A DNA stretch of 64,000 nucleotides from Pseudodonghicola flavimaris (GTDB taxonomy: Bacteria > Pseudomonadota > Alphaproteobacteria > Rhodobacterales > Rhodobacteraceae), in NCBI RefSeq assembly GCF_030164425.1, contig NZ_JASNJD010000009.1, positions 119,319 to 183,318 on the forward strand. The letters are read 5' to 3'. The position numbers and the translations under genes are program-made. The first letter of the stretch is position 1. Every line of letters starts with the position of its first letter. Shown here piece after piece: positions 36,370-44,565 of the stretch. A model generated the notes under the pieces. The model was not told where the DNA came from, ran no database searches, and saw only the letters and a list, made by a program, of their open reading frames with translations.

Positions 36370-36873
36370 TCACTCCGACAGGAACTTGCCGCGGAAGAAG
36401 ACCAGCGGCTCGCCCGCGCCGGCGGCTTTCACCCCCTCCACCAGGCCGATGACGATGGCGACAGTGCCGCGGTCGATCACCTGATCCAGCCGACAGTCGA
36501 ACACGCCGAGCGCCTCGGCATGGACCGGGGCGCCGGTGGCCAAGGTGCCCCAGGCGTCGCCGGCGAAGCGCGCGGCGCGGTCCTCCTCGCCCTTGCCGCC
36601 GAAGGCGGTGGCCAGCGCGGCGGTGCCGGCGGGCAGGAAGTTCACCGCGAAGGCGCCGCTTTCCTCGATGCCCTGCAGCGCGCTGGTTTTCTTGTCGACG
36701 GAGACCAGCATGGTCGGCGGATTGGCGCAGACATGGGCCGCCGACAGGCCGAGAAAGCCGTTCGGCCCGTCCGAGCCGGCAGTGGTGACCACGGTGGCAC
36801 CGATGGCGCGTTCGCCCAACGTGCGCCAGAATGCTCCGATATCGACGGCGTCGCCCTTGGCTTCGAAACCCAT
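36370..36873 (-). CDS. Flavin reductase-like FMN-binding protein
   Basis: A 167-residue HpaC/DIM6-type flavin reductase. FWRTLGERAIGATVVTTAGSDGPNGFLGLSAAHVCANPPTML has the FMN-binding signature, with VSVDKKTSALQGIEESGAFAVNFL following. Such proteins supply reduced FMN or FAD to a partner two-component monooxygenase. No flavin-dependent oxygenase large subunit of that type is present in the window, so its partner lies elsewhere, or it acts alone. It is 148 bases upstream of the MarR gene on the same strand. Confidence 0.83.
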   Translation of the reverse strand: MGFEAKGDAVDIGAFWRTLGERAIGATVVTTAGSDGPNGFLGLSAAHVCANPPTMLVSVDKKTSALQGIEESGAFAVNFLPAGTAALATAFGGKGEEDRAARFAGDAWGTLATGAPVHAEALGVFDCRLDQVIDRGTVAIVIGLVEGVKAAGAGEPLVFFRGKFLSE

Positions 36874-37009
36874 CGCAAGTTCTCCTTCATAGTGGTCCGC
36901 TGCGCATAGCAGAGCCGGGCAGCGCCTGCATCCTCGGGTGGCGCGTGCGGCGGGTCAATCCCGGCCCCGTCCGGGCGGCTGCCTGCGAGAGCGGCAGCCT
37001 GTCGCCCGC

Positions 37010-37492
37010 CTATGGGGCGCAGAAGGCCGCCACCCGCGCCGCATCGACCCCGAGGCGGGCGAGATAGCGGGGCGCCGCCGCCCCGGCCGTGCCGCCGCCG
37101 GGCGGCAGGCTGAGGAACTGGCGGCAGAGCTGGTCGAGCTCCAGCCGCTCGGCCTCGAGCTCGAGCGTCTTCAGCTTTTCGCGAAATTCCGCCTGGGCGT
37201 CATCGGCGACGCGCGGTTTCAGCCAGCGGCGGACCGCGCGCAGCTCGCGCACCACATGACCGCGCCAGTCGGCGATTCCGGCCTCCAGCATCCCGAGGGC
37301 TTCGGGATCGGGCGACAGCCCGGCGTCATCGGCGGCCCAGAGGAACAGTGCCAGGGGGATGTCGGCGTCGAATTGGTCCTGCAGCTCCAGGCAGAGCGGT
37401 TGCAGATCCGGCGTCTCGACATAGCGGGCGACGATCCGGGTCCAGACCGAGGCGGCGAATTCTTCTCTTGTCATTCCGGAGCGACATCTCAT
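37010..37492 (-). CDS. TIGR02444 (DUF2390) family protein
   Basis: A 160-residue mainly helical cytoplasmic protein. LCLELQDQFDADIPLALFLWAADDAGL matches the conserved core of TIGR02444, a family of unknown function that in other genomes is usually a housekeeping neighbour. I chose the ATG at 37492 because GAGG lies 8 bases upstream; an internal ATG at 37474 (154 residues) is the alternative. It is divergent from the UbiX gene with 48 bases between starts, and has no visible link to the catabolic genes around it. Confidence 0.7.
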   Translation of the reverse strand: MRCRSGMTREEFAASVWTRIVARYVETPDLQPLCLELQDQFDADIPLALFLWAADDAGLSPDPEALGMLEAGIADWRGHVVRELRAVRRWLKPRVADDAQAEFREKLKTLELEAERLELDQLCRQFLSLPPGGGTAGAAAPRYLARLGVDAARVAAFCAP

Positions 37493-37540
37493 TTTAGGGA
37501 CCTCGTGACGATAGGCCAGACAGGACGGGGCGGACAGGGC

Positions 37541-38113
37541 ATGCAGCAGAAAAAGGTGATCGTCGGCATTTCCGGCGCATCCGGCGCGATCTATGGCCTG
37601 CGGTGTCTGGAGATGCTGAAGGCGGCGGGCTGCGAGACCCACGCGGTGGTGTCGCGCGCTGGCGAGCTGACCCTGCGTTCGGAATGCGGGCTGGGGCTGG
37701 CCGATCTCCGGCCGCTCTGCGACGCGCTGCACCCGATTGGCAATGTCGGCGCGTCGATCGCCAGCGGGTCGTTCCGCACGGCGGGGATGATCATCGCGCC
37801 CTGTTCGGTTCGCACCCTGGGCGAGATCGTGACCGGGGTGACCTCGACGTTGCTGACCCGCGCCGCGGATGTGGTGCTGAAGGAGCGCCGCAGGCTGGTG
37901 CTGATGGTGCGCGAGACGCCGTTGCATCTGGGCCACCTGCGGACGATGACGGCGGCGGCGGAAATGGGCGCGGTGATCGCGCCGCCGGTGCCGGCTTTCT
38001 ATACCAACCCGGAAACGCTGGAAGATGTGGTGCGCCATTCGGTCGGCCGGGTGCTGGATCAGTTCGACCTGCAGAGTGATATTCCCCGCTGGGACGGCAT
38101 GTCCCCGCGCTGA
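37541..38113 (+). CDS. ubiX: UbiX-type flavin prenyltransferase
   Basis: A 190-residue protein that joins dimethylallyl phosphate to reduced FMN, giving the prenyl-FMN cofactor of UbiD enzymes. VGISGASGAIYG (8-19) is the FMN-binding hallmark; APCSVRTLGEIVTGVTSTLLTRAADVVLKERRRLVLMVRETPLH is the canonical second half, with Arg and Glu in VRETPLH at the active site. A UbiD-family gene lies 12.5 kb downstream in the same catabolic block, so this copy probably serves that decarboxylase rather than ubiquinone synthesis; this is inference. Confidence 0.92.
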   Translation: MQQKKVIVGISGASGAIYGLRCLEMLKAAGCETHAVVSRAGELTLRSECGLGLADLRPLCDALHPIGNVGASIASGSFRTAGMIIAPCSVRTLGEIVTGVTSTLLTRAADVVLKERRRLVLMVRETPLHLGHLRTMTAAAEMGAVIAPPVPAFYTNPETLEDVVRHSVGRVLDQFDLQSDIPRWDGMSPR

Positions 38114-38205
38114 GCGGCAGGGTTCCCGGCCCGAGTTTCGCATCAGGGCGTTTGTTTTTCGATTTCGGACGCCTTCGCCGCCGGCCCCTTTTCCAGCCGC
38201 GGCGG

Positions 38206-38224
38206 GGCCGACACTGTGTCGGCC
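38206..38224. promoter_or_regulatory. 19-base palindrome upstream of the aldehyde dehydrogenase gene
   Basis: GGCCGACAC-T-GTGTCGGCC has perfect 9-base arms around a single T, in the 164-base gap between ubiX and the aldehyde dehydrogenase gene, 54 bases before the ATG. It may be an operator or a short hairpin in the leader. Confidence 0.45.
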
Positions 38225-38277
38225 GACAGCCCGGTCCGGCGGATCGGGACGGTGAACCCCGAGGAGTGGAACGAGCG

Positions 38278-39672
38278 ATGAGCCGGACAATCGACGTGCG
38301 CAATCCGCGCAGCGGCAAGACGGATTACCAGATCGAGGTGCCCGATCTGCCGCAGATGCAGCAGGAGGCCGCGCGGCTGCGCGCCGGCCAGGCGACATGG
38401 GCCGATATCGGGCTGGAGGGGCGCAAGGCCGCCATGCTGGAGATGTGCGAGGCGGTCGACCGGCATTACGACGCGATCCTCGACGCGCTCTGCGCCGATA
38501 CCGGCCGGTATGAGATGTCGGTGGCCGAGATCGAGGGGCTTAAGGGCATCACCCGGATGCGGGTCGCCACCGCCGATGCGGCGCTGCAGGCGGTCACCGG
38601 CGCCTCGGGCGATGCCAGCCTGACGTTCCGGCAGCAATATGTGCCCTACCAGCTGGTGGGGATCATCTCGCCCTGGAATTACCCGCTGATCCTGTCGATG
38701 ATCGACGCGATCACCGCGCTGCTGGCCGGCTCCGCCGTGCTGGCCAAGCCTTCGGAAGTGACGCCGCGTTTCGTCAAACCGTTTCTTGCCGCGATTGCCG
38801 AGGTGCCGCATCTGCGCGACGTTCTGGGCTATTGCGAGGGCGATGGCGAAACCGGCGGCCAGGTGATCGACCTGACCGATATGGTGGTCTTCACCGGCTC
38901 CGTGCCGACCGGCCGCAAGGTGCAGGAACGCGCCGCCGGCCAGTTCAAGACCGCCTTTCTGGAACTGGGCGGCAACGATCCCGCGGTGGTGCTCGACAGC
39001 GCCGATGCGGCTGTGGCGGCAGAGATCATCGTCCGCGGCGCGATGGAGAACAGCGGCCAGCTTTGCTGTTCGATCGAGCGGGTCTATGCCGGGCCGGAGA
39101 TCTTCGAGCCGCTGCTGCAGGAGGTGACCGAGCGTACCGCGGCGATGACCCTGAACACCGAGGGGCTGCAATCCGGAGAGCTGGGGCCGATCATCTTCGC
39201 GCGTCAGGCCGAGGTGCTGCAGGCGCAGCTGGACGATGCCGTGGCCAAGGGCGCCCGCATCGTCACCGGCGGCAACATCGTCGAGAAGGACGGCGGCCTC
39301 TGGTGCGAGCCGACGGTTCTGGTCGATGTCACCCAGGACATGGCGATCATGCAGGAGGAGACCTTCGGCCCGATCATCCCGATTGCCCGTTTCTCCGATC
39401 CCGCCGAGGCGGTGCGGCTGGCCAACGATACCGGCTTCGGCCTCTCCGCCACCGTCATCGGCGCCGAGCAGGCGGCGACCGAGATCGGCGAACAGATCAA
39501 CGCCGGCGGTGTCTGGATCAATGATTTCGACACCATGGGCGGGGTCGGAGATCAGGCGGAGAAGACCGCGTTCGGGGTCTCCGGCCTGGGCGGCACCCGT
39601 TATGGGCCCGGCGGCTTCTTCCGCTTCCTGCGCAAGAAGGCGCTGGTGGTGCGCAAACCGGCATCGGCATAA
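38278..39672 (+). CDS. Aldehyde dehydrogenase
   Basis: A 464-residue NAD(P)-dependent aldehyde dehydrogenase. ISPWNYPLILSMIDAITALLAGSAVLAKPSE forms the cofactor site, FLELGGNDP carries the general-base Glu, and SGQLCCSIERVY gives the catalytic Cys (263/264). The ATG is at 38278. It is followed after 12 bases by a RidA gene, so both are one transcript. In context it would oxidise an aldehyde from the ThDP decarboxylase of this block, but the substrate is not shown by sequence. Confidence 0.92.
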   Translation: MSRTIDVRNPRSGKTDYQIEVPDLPQMQQEAARLRAGQATWADIGLEGRKAAMLEMCEAVDRHYDAILDALCADTGRYEMSVAEIEGLKGITRMRVATADAALQAVTGASGDASLTFRQQYVPYQLVGIISPWNYPLILSMIDAITALLAGSAVLAKPSEVTPRFVKPFLAAIAEVPHLRDVLGYCEGDGETGGQVIDLTDMVVFTGSVPTGRKVQERAAGQFKTAFLELGGNDPAVVLDSADAAVAAEIIVRGAMENSGQLCCSIERVYAGPEIFEPLLQEVTERTAAMTLNTEGLQSGELGPIIFARQAEVLQAQLDDAVAKGARIVTGGNIVEKDGGLWCEPTVLVDVTQDMAIMQEETFGPIIPIARFSDPAEAVRLANDTGFGLSATVIGAEQAATEIGEQINAGGVWINDFDTMGGVGDQAEKTAFGVSGLGGTRYGPGGFFRFLRKKALVVRKPASA

Positions 39673-39684
39673 GAGGGCAGGCAG

Positions 39685-40068
39685 ATGAAAGATCGTATTT
39701 TCTCCGGCGCCTCGGCCGAGGACTTCGCGGGCTTCGCCAAGGCGGTGATCGACGGGCGCCATATCCATGTCTCCGGCACGCTGGGACAGGACCCCGAGAC
39801 CGGTGCGCTGCCCGAGGCGGTGGATGCCCAGCTGGAAAACGCGCTCGCCTCGGTCGAAAAGACCCTGGCCGAAGCCGGTTTCGCCATGGCGGAGGTCAAG
39901 CAGGCGCGGGTCTTCATCACCGATGCGGCCTATCTGAAGGACGTGGCCATGGTTCTGGGCAGGACCTTCGGCGACATCCGCCCGACCAACACGCTGCTGG
40001 TCTGCCAGATCCCCACCCCGGGCGCCAAGGTGGAGATCGAGATCTCCGCCGCGCACCCGGCGGGTTGA
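39685..40068 (+). CDS. RidA-family protein (second copy)
   Basis: A 127-residue Rid-family protein. HIHVSGTLGQDPETGALPEAVDAQLENALASVEKTLAEAG is the standard core; the substrate-binding Arg is in DIRPTNTLL and the family Glu in VEIEISAAH. It differs markedly from the RidA at 34.4 kb, so it is a separate subfamily member rather than a recent duplicate. Twelve bases after the aldehyde dehydrogenase. It may hydrolyse an enamine/imine or bind an aldehyde-derived intermediate. Confidence 0.88.
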   Translation: MKDRIFSGASAEDFAGFAKAVIDGRHIHVSGTLGQDPETGALPEAVDAQLENALASVEKTLAEAGFAMAEVKQARVFITDAAYLKDVAMVLGRTFGDIRPTNTLLVCQIPTPGAKVEIEISAAHPAG

Positions 40069-40168
40069 CGCCCGGCTTTCCCCGCCGCCCGGCGATGGCT
40101 TCCCATTGATCTGCCTCCTCCGGTACAAGGGAGGCAGTATCGGCGGCGGATCGGGGGAAGAGGGCGGA

Positions 40169-41296
40169 GTGTCTGAACAGATGGCATCCTTGGCGCCTTT
40201 CAAGGGACTGTGGCGGCAGGAGCTCGGCGGCGAGGCCCGCACCCTGCGCAACACCTTCCGCGCGCTCGCCGCCGCGCCGGAGATCCATGCGCCGCTGTCG
40301 GATGCGTCCCAGGGGCTGTTCTCGGTCCGGGTCGATATCGATCCGGCGGACGGTCAGGGGTTCTGGCGGTTCCTGTCGCTCGGCGATCAGATCTATTGCG
40401 TCATCACCGAATGCAACTACGCCCAGCCGCGGCTGGAAGAGGTGCGCGACGAGGGGTTCGTCGAATTCCACTTCCTGCTGGAGGGGCCGGTCAACCTCGG
40501 TCTGCCCGACCCGCAGGACCGGGATGACGCGGCCGTCGGTGCCCCCAACAATGCCGCCAACGGCGCGGCGGCCCTGGCGGTCTCCGAGGCGACGCTGATC
40601 GCCTGCCGCAGCGCATCGGACGTCAATTACACGGTGCAATGCCCGCGCGGCCCCTTCCGCATGATCGGCATCTATGTCGATCCGGCGCTGCTGCGCGAAA
40701 GCTATGCCTTCACCTCGGCCACGGCGGCGCAGCTGACCGGGCCGCAACCGGGCCAGATCTCGATCATCGAGAAAAGCCTCGATGTCGATTTCGTTCGCGC
40801 GATCCAGGAATTGCGGCTGAATCCCTTCGAGACCCGCCGCGACCTGATGCGCGCCCTGGCCAAGCTGCAGGAACTGCTCTGCCTCAGCGCCGATGCGCTC
40901 GACAGCGGCGCGGCGCAGGACAGCTCTCAGGTCTTTTCCCAGCGCGAGCTGGAGATGTTCGAAGAGGCGCGCGATCTTCTGGCGACGGATTTCACCACCT
41001 ATTACACCGTCAGCACCCTGTCACGCCGTTTGGGAACCAATGCGACCAAGCTGAAGGCCGGGTTCAAGTTTCTCTATGGCAAGACCATCTTCGATTTCCG
41101 CAAGGCGCATCGGATGGATCACGCGATGATGCTGCTGAGCGAACGCAACATGACCATCGCCGAGGTGGCGGCGAGCGTCGGCTACGCCCGCCAGGCCAGC
41201 TTCACCGCCGCCTTCAAGGCGCATTTCGGGTTCCTGCCAAAGGTCGCCCGGCAGATGCAGGCGGGCAGCCGCCCCGAGGCTGCGGGCCGCGACTAG
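40169..41296 (+). CDS. AraC-family transcriptional regulator
   Basis: A 375-residue regulator with a long N-terminal sensory region of no recognised fold (about 1-265) and a C-terminal AraC-type double helix-turn-helix (YTVSTLSRRLGTNATKLKAGFKFLYGKT and MTIAEVAASVGYARQASFTAAFKAHFG). I took the GTG at 40169, preceded by AGGGCGGA; an in-frame ATG at 40181 and an upstream start at 40106 are alternatives. It follows the aldehyde dehydrogenase/RidA pair by 100 bases on the same strand and overlaps the converging flavoprotein gene by four bases. Probably an activator of this block. Confidence 0.83.
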   Translation: MSEQMASLAPFKGLWRQELGGEARTLRNTFRALAAAPEIHAPLSDASQGLFSVRVDIDPADGQGFWRFLSLGDQIYCVITECNYAQPRLEEVRDEGFVEFHFLLEGPVNLGLPDPQDRDDAAVGAPNNAANGAAALAVSEATLIACRSASDVNYTVQCPRGPFRMIGIYVDPALLRESYAFTSATAAQLTGPQPGQISIIEKSLDVDFVRAIQELRLNPFETRRDLMRALAKLQELLCLSADALDSGAAQDSSQVFSQRELEMFEEARDLLATDFTTYYTVSTLSRRLGTNATKLKAGFKFLYGKTIFDFRKAHRMDHAMMLLSERNMTIAEVAASVGYARQASFTAAFKAHFGFLPKVARQMQAGSRPEAAGRD

Positions 41297-42615
41297 AGAT
41301 CGCGCAGCAGCGTGCGGGCGGCGCGGGTGCCGCTGGCGGCGGCCCCGGTCAGCAGCGACTGCGTCAGGTAGTCGCCACAGAAAAAGACGGTTTGCGGAGC
41401 CGCGTCACGCCGATCCAGAAACGCCCGGAGCCGGGCCGCATAGCCGGGATAGAACACCGGCAGCTTGTGTTCGATCCATTGTTCGTGCCGGTCGGTCACG
41501 GCGGTGTCGAAAGCGGGATAGAGCGTGCGCATCCGGTCGGCGATCATCGGGTGCAGGTCGGCCTGCCGGCCCTCCGCCTTCGCCCGGGCGACCGCTTCGG
41601 GTGAGAGTTGCGCATAAAGCTGTGGCGCCTGGCCGGTGGCGGCGTTCCCCGGCAGCTGCTGATAGGTGGCGATGGGGCCGGCGACGTCAGCCGCGAAGAA
41701 ATTCATCCGCGCCGGCAGGTCGCGGTTCAGTCGGTAATGCACGATGCCGAGTGAGTTGTAGCGCACCGCCTCGAAAAACGTCCGGTCGGCAGTTTCCAGC
41801 CCGGGCATCAGGGCGGGGACGCGGCTGCCTTCCACCGCCATCACCAGCCGGGTGCCGCGCAGGATCAGCGGGCCGTCGGGGCCATCGGCTCGGACCTTGG
41901 CGCTGCCGTCGGGGTCGATCTCGACCCGGCGTACCGGGGTGGCGCAGGAGATATCGAGATCGCGGGCCAGCGCCCGGGGCAATTGCCCCATGCCGCCCTT
42001 GAGCACCCAGATATGGCTGCCGCCCAGCAGATGCGGCGTGGTGGAGGCGAAGAAGGCGCCGGAGATATCGTCGGTGTTCCAGGCCCGGGTGCCGCGAAAC
42101 ACCGGCGCGACCATCCGTGCCAGCACCCGCGGGCCCAGCCGGCGGCGGATATGATCGCTGAGCGTTTCACCATCCGCAGCCATCGCGCTGGTGGCGTCGT
42201 CGGGATCGGTGCGCAACCGCGCTAGCATCATCGCGGCGGCATAGGGCAGGAATCTCAGCCGGTCGCCCAGCGTCAGCCCGGGGGTCAGCAGGCTTTTGGG
42301 GCCGGGCATCAGCTCGACGGTCCAGTGGTCCGACGCGCCGATGCAGTCGGCGCTGAGGTGACGCACCTCGATCAGCTGGTCCTTGAGCCCGAGCTCGTCC
42401 AGAAGGGCGTTGAACGGTTTCGAGAATGGATAGATCAGCCGCGCGCCGGTGTTGAAGCGGATACCGCGCACCTCCATGTCGCCGACCCGGCCGCCGGGCA
42501 CCGCGCCGGCCTCCAGCACCTTGACCGAAAGCCCGGCGCGCTGCAGCGCCCGCGCCGCCACCAGGCCGGAGATACCGGCGCCGACAACGATGACATCGTA
42601 ATCCGTTCCGCTCAT
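41293..42615 (-). CDS. Flavin-containing amine oxidase-like protein
   Basis: A 440-residue flavoprotein of the amine oxidase/protoporphyrinogen oxidase superfamily. DVIVVGAGISGLVAARALQRAGLSVKVLEAGAVPGGRVG is the FAD motif with the GGR signature, and VFFCGDYLTQSLLTGAAASGTRAARTLL is the C-terminal FAD loop. It is translationally coupled (4-base overlap) to the ThDP enzyme gene upstream, so both serve one route. Candidate chemistry is oxidation of an amine or a desaturation. Confidence 0.82.
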   Translation of the reverse strand: MSGTDYDVIVVGAGISGLVAARALQRAGLSVKVLEAGAVPGGRVGDMEVRGIRFNTGARLIYPFSKPFNALLDELGLKDQLIEVRHLSADCIGASDHWTVELMPGPKSLLTPGLTLGDRLRFLPYAAAMMLARLRTDPDDATSAMAADGETLSDHIRRRLGPRVLARMVAPVFRGTRAWNTDDISGAFFASTTPHLLGGSHIWVLKGGMGQLPRALARDLDISCATPVRRVEIDPDGSAKVRADGPDGPLILRGTRLVMAVEGSRVPALMPGLETADRTFFEAVRYNSLGIVHYRLNRDLPARMNFFAADVAGPIATYQQLPGNAATGQAPQLYAQLSPEAVARAKAEGRQADLHPMIADRMRTLYPAFDTAVTDRHEQWIEHKLPVFYPGYAARLRAFLDRRDAAPQTVFFCGDYLTQSLLTGAAASGTRAARTLLRDL

Positions 42616-44288
42616 GGTTTGAGGGCCTCTTCCGTGGTGATGAGTTCGATCAGCGCCGGGCCGTCGCCGGTCAGTGCGCGGGCCAGCGCCGGGGCGAATT
42701 CCTCCGTCCGGGTGACCTTGAAGCCGCGGGCGCCGTGGGCGGCGGCGAGGGCGGTGAAATCGATCGGCGCCAGTGCCGTGCCGCTGCGGCGCCCGAAGCT
42801 GCGCGACTGGGTGGCGGCGATGGCGCCGTAAAGGCTGTTGTTGAAGATCAGCGTCACGATCGGCAGCCGGTAGAGCACGGCGGTCGCCAGTTCCTCACCC
42901 TGCATGGTGAAACAGCCGTCTCCCGCCAGTGCCACCACGCGGCGGCCGGGCTGGCTGGCCTGCACCCCGATGGCTGCAGGCAGTCCGTAGCCCATGGCGC
43001 CGCTTTTCGGGCCGAGCTGGGTGCCGGCGCGTTCATGCGGCAGATAGCGCTGCGCCCAATGGGCGTAGGCACCGGCGCCGGTGGTGATCATCGCATCCTC
43101 CGGCAGCGCGACGCGCAGCTGTTGCATCACCCGCCGCAGATCGATCGGGCCCCGGCCGGGCGCTCCGGTGGTGAAGGCTTGCCGCGCCCGTCGCAGCCCG
43201 TCGCACCAGCCCGGTTCTGGCCGGCAGGCCGGCGGCTCGGCCAGCAGCGCCCGCAGCACCGGGCCGGGGTCGGCGCAGATCGGCAGATCGGGACGATAGA
43301 CCGCGGTCAGCTCGTCCGGGTCGGGGTGCACATGGATCAGCGGGTGATCGGGTTTCGGCACCGGGATCAGGCTGTAGCCTTCGAAATCCTTGCCGCCGAA
43401 GGTGTTGATCTCGCCCAGCCGCATGCCCAGCACCAGCACCAGATCGGCGGCGCCGATCTGCCGGGCGAGGGCCGGATCGGCGCCGATGCCGATCTCGCCG
43501 GCGAACCCCGGATGGCTGGCCGGCATCAGGTCACGCCGCCGGTAGGAGGTGGCCACCGGCAGGCCGGTGGTACTGGCGAGATCGCGCAGCGCCGCGACAT
43601 CGGCCGCCGCCCAACCGGTGCCGCCGGCCAGCAGGATCGGCCGCCGCGCAGCGGTCAGCATCCGGCGCAGCGCCGCGAGCTCGGAGGGGGCCGGGGTCAG
43701 TGCCGGTCGGGGCGGCGGGCTGGCGGGCAGCGCCGCGATCGGCAGGTTCTCGTGCCAGACCTCTTCGTGGATCGCCAGGACGACGGGGCCGCGCTGTCCC
43801 GCCATCGCCCGCGCCCAGGCGGTGGCGAAGAGCTCGGGCAGCCGGGCGGCCTCGGTGCAGACCCCGGTCCATTTGGCGATCGGGCCGAAGCTCCGGGCGA
43901 AATCGTCGCCCAGAAAGGGTTCGCGCCCCATGATCCGGCGCGATGGCTGGCCGACGATGGTGATCAGCGGCGCCGCATCGGTGCGCGCGGTGTGCAGCGC
44001 CAGCGTCGCGTTCAGCGCCCCCGGCGCCCGCCCGGCCAGAAAGATCCCGGGCCGGCCGGTGACATGGCCCGCCGCCTGCGCCGCGACCGCCGCGCCGGCC
44101 TCGTGCCGGCAGGAGATCATCGCGCTGCCCTGCGCCTCCAGGGCGTCGATCAGCTCCAGAATGCCTTCGCCGGGAACATGGAACACCGGCGCGGGCGGCT
44201 GTGGGCCGCTGCCGCCCCACAGCGCGATCATCCGGGCCAGCGCCTCGGCGCCGTTCATCGTCGCGGGATGCGGGCGGTCTTCTGTCAT
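42612..44288 (-). CDS. Thiamine diphosphate-dependent enzyme (benzoylformate decarboxylase/acetolactate synthase type)
   Basis: A 558-residue three-domain ThDP enzyme. The activating Glu63 is in CRHEAGAAV, the central Rossmann-like domain follows, and the C-terminal cofactor motif is LAGDGCFTMQGEELATAVLYRLPIVTLIFNN. No regulatory subunit gene lies nearby, which argues against acetolactate synthase and for a 2-keto-acid decarboxylase or carboligase. The ATG at 44288 is preferred; the frame extends upstream without similarity. First gene of a leftward pair with the amine-oxidase-like gene. Could supply the aldehyde for the aldehyde dehydrogenase at 38.3 kb; inferred. Confidence 0.85.
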   Translation of the reverse strand: MTEDRPHPATMNGAEALARMIALWGGSGPQPPAPVFHVPGEGILELIDALEAQGSAMISCRHEAGAAVAAQAAGHVTGRPGIFLAGRAPGALNATLALHTARTDAAPLITIVGQPSRRIMGREPFLGDDFARSFGPIAKWTGVCTEAARLPELFATAWARAMAGQRGPVVLAIHEEVWHENLPIAALPASPPPRPALTPAPSELAALRRMLTAARRPILLAGGTGWAAADVAALRDLASTTGLPVATSYRRRDLMPASHPGFAGEIGIGADPALARQIGAADLVLVLGMRLGEINTFGGKDFEGYSLIPVPKPDHPLIHVHPDPDELTAVYRPDLPICADPGPVLRALLAEPPACRPEPGWCDGLRRARQAFTTGAPGRGPIDLRRVMQQLRVALPEDAMITTGAGAYAHWAQRYLPHERAGTQLGPKSGAMGYGLPAAIGVQASQPGRRVVALAGDGCFTMQGEELATAVLYRLPIVTLIFNNSLYGAIAATQSRSFGRRSGTALAPIDFTALAAAHGARGFKVTRTEEFAPALARALTGDGPALIELITTEEALKP

Positions 44289-44426
44289 CTCGGGGGCGCC
44301 TCCGGTCGGTCTGGTTGGTCTGGGCTGGCTGATCTGATCGTTTCCCTGTTTGACCGCCGCGGCGGCGGCGATGCAATGTCCCGGATCGGCGGTGCCGGGC
44401 GGATCGGGTGGAAACGTCTGAAAAGA

Positions 44427-44510
44427 GAAAAATTGCACCCGGAATGTGAAACCCCGCCACTGGCATGACCGGAGAGGGGCTGAATAATGATCCCATGCCG
44501 CAACCGGCAT
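44427..44510. promoter_or_regulatory. Divergent control region of the ThDP enzyme and ABC importer
   Basis: The 277-base gap contains GAAAAATTGCAC (44427-44438), which recurs exactly at 62367-62378 before folD, and the hairpin/palindrome ATGCCGCAACCGGCAT (44495-44510) just upstream of the importer's binding-protein gene. No clear sigma-70 pair is seen. Nothing else is recognised in the gap. Confidence 0.4.
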
Positions 44511-44565
44511 ATCAGCAGATCAGAACAATGACTCCCGCGCGCCGGGGGCGAACAGGGATCCAGAC

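Noticed and set aside
38143..40254. A 703-residue minus-strand frame opposite the aldehyde dehydrogenase and second RidA
   Set aside because: Shadow of well-supported plus-strand genes; no motif or ribosome site.
44401..44480. A sigma-54 promoter (TGGCAT) before the importer operon
   Set aside because: TGGCAT lacks the TTGC -12 element at the required spacing.
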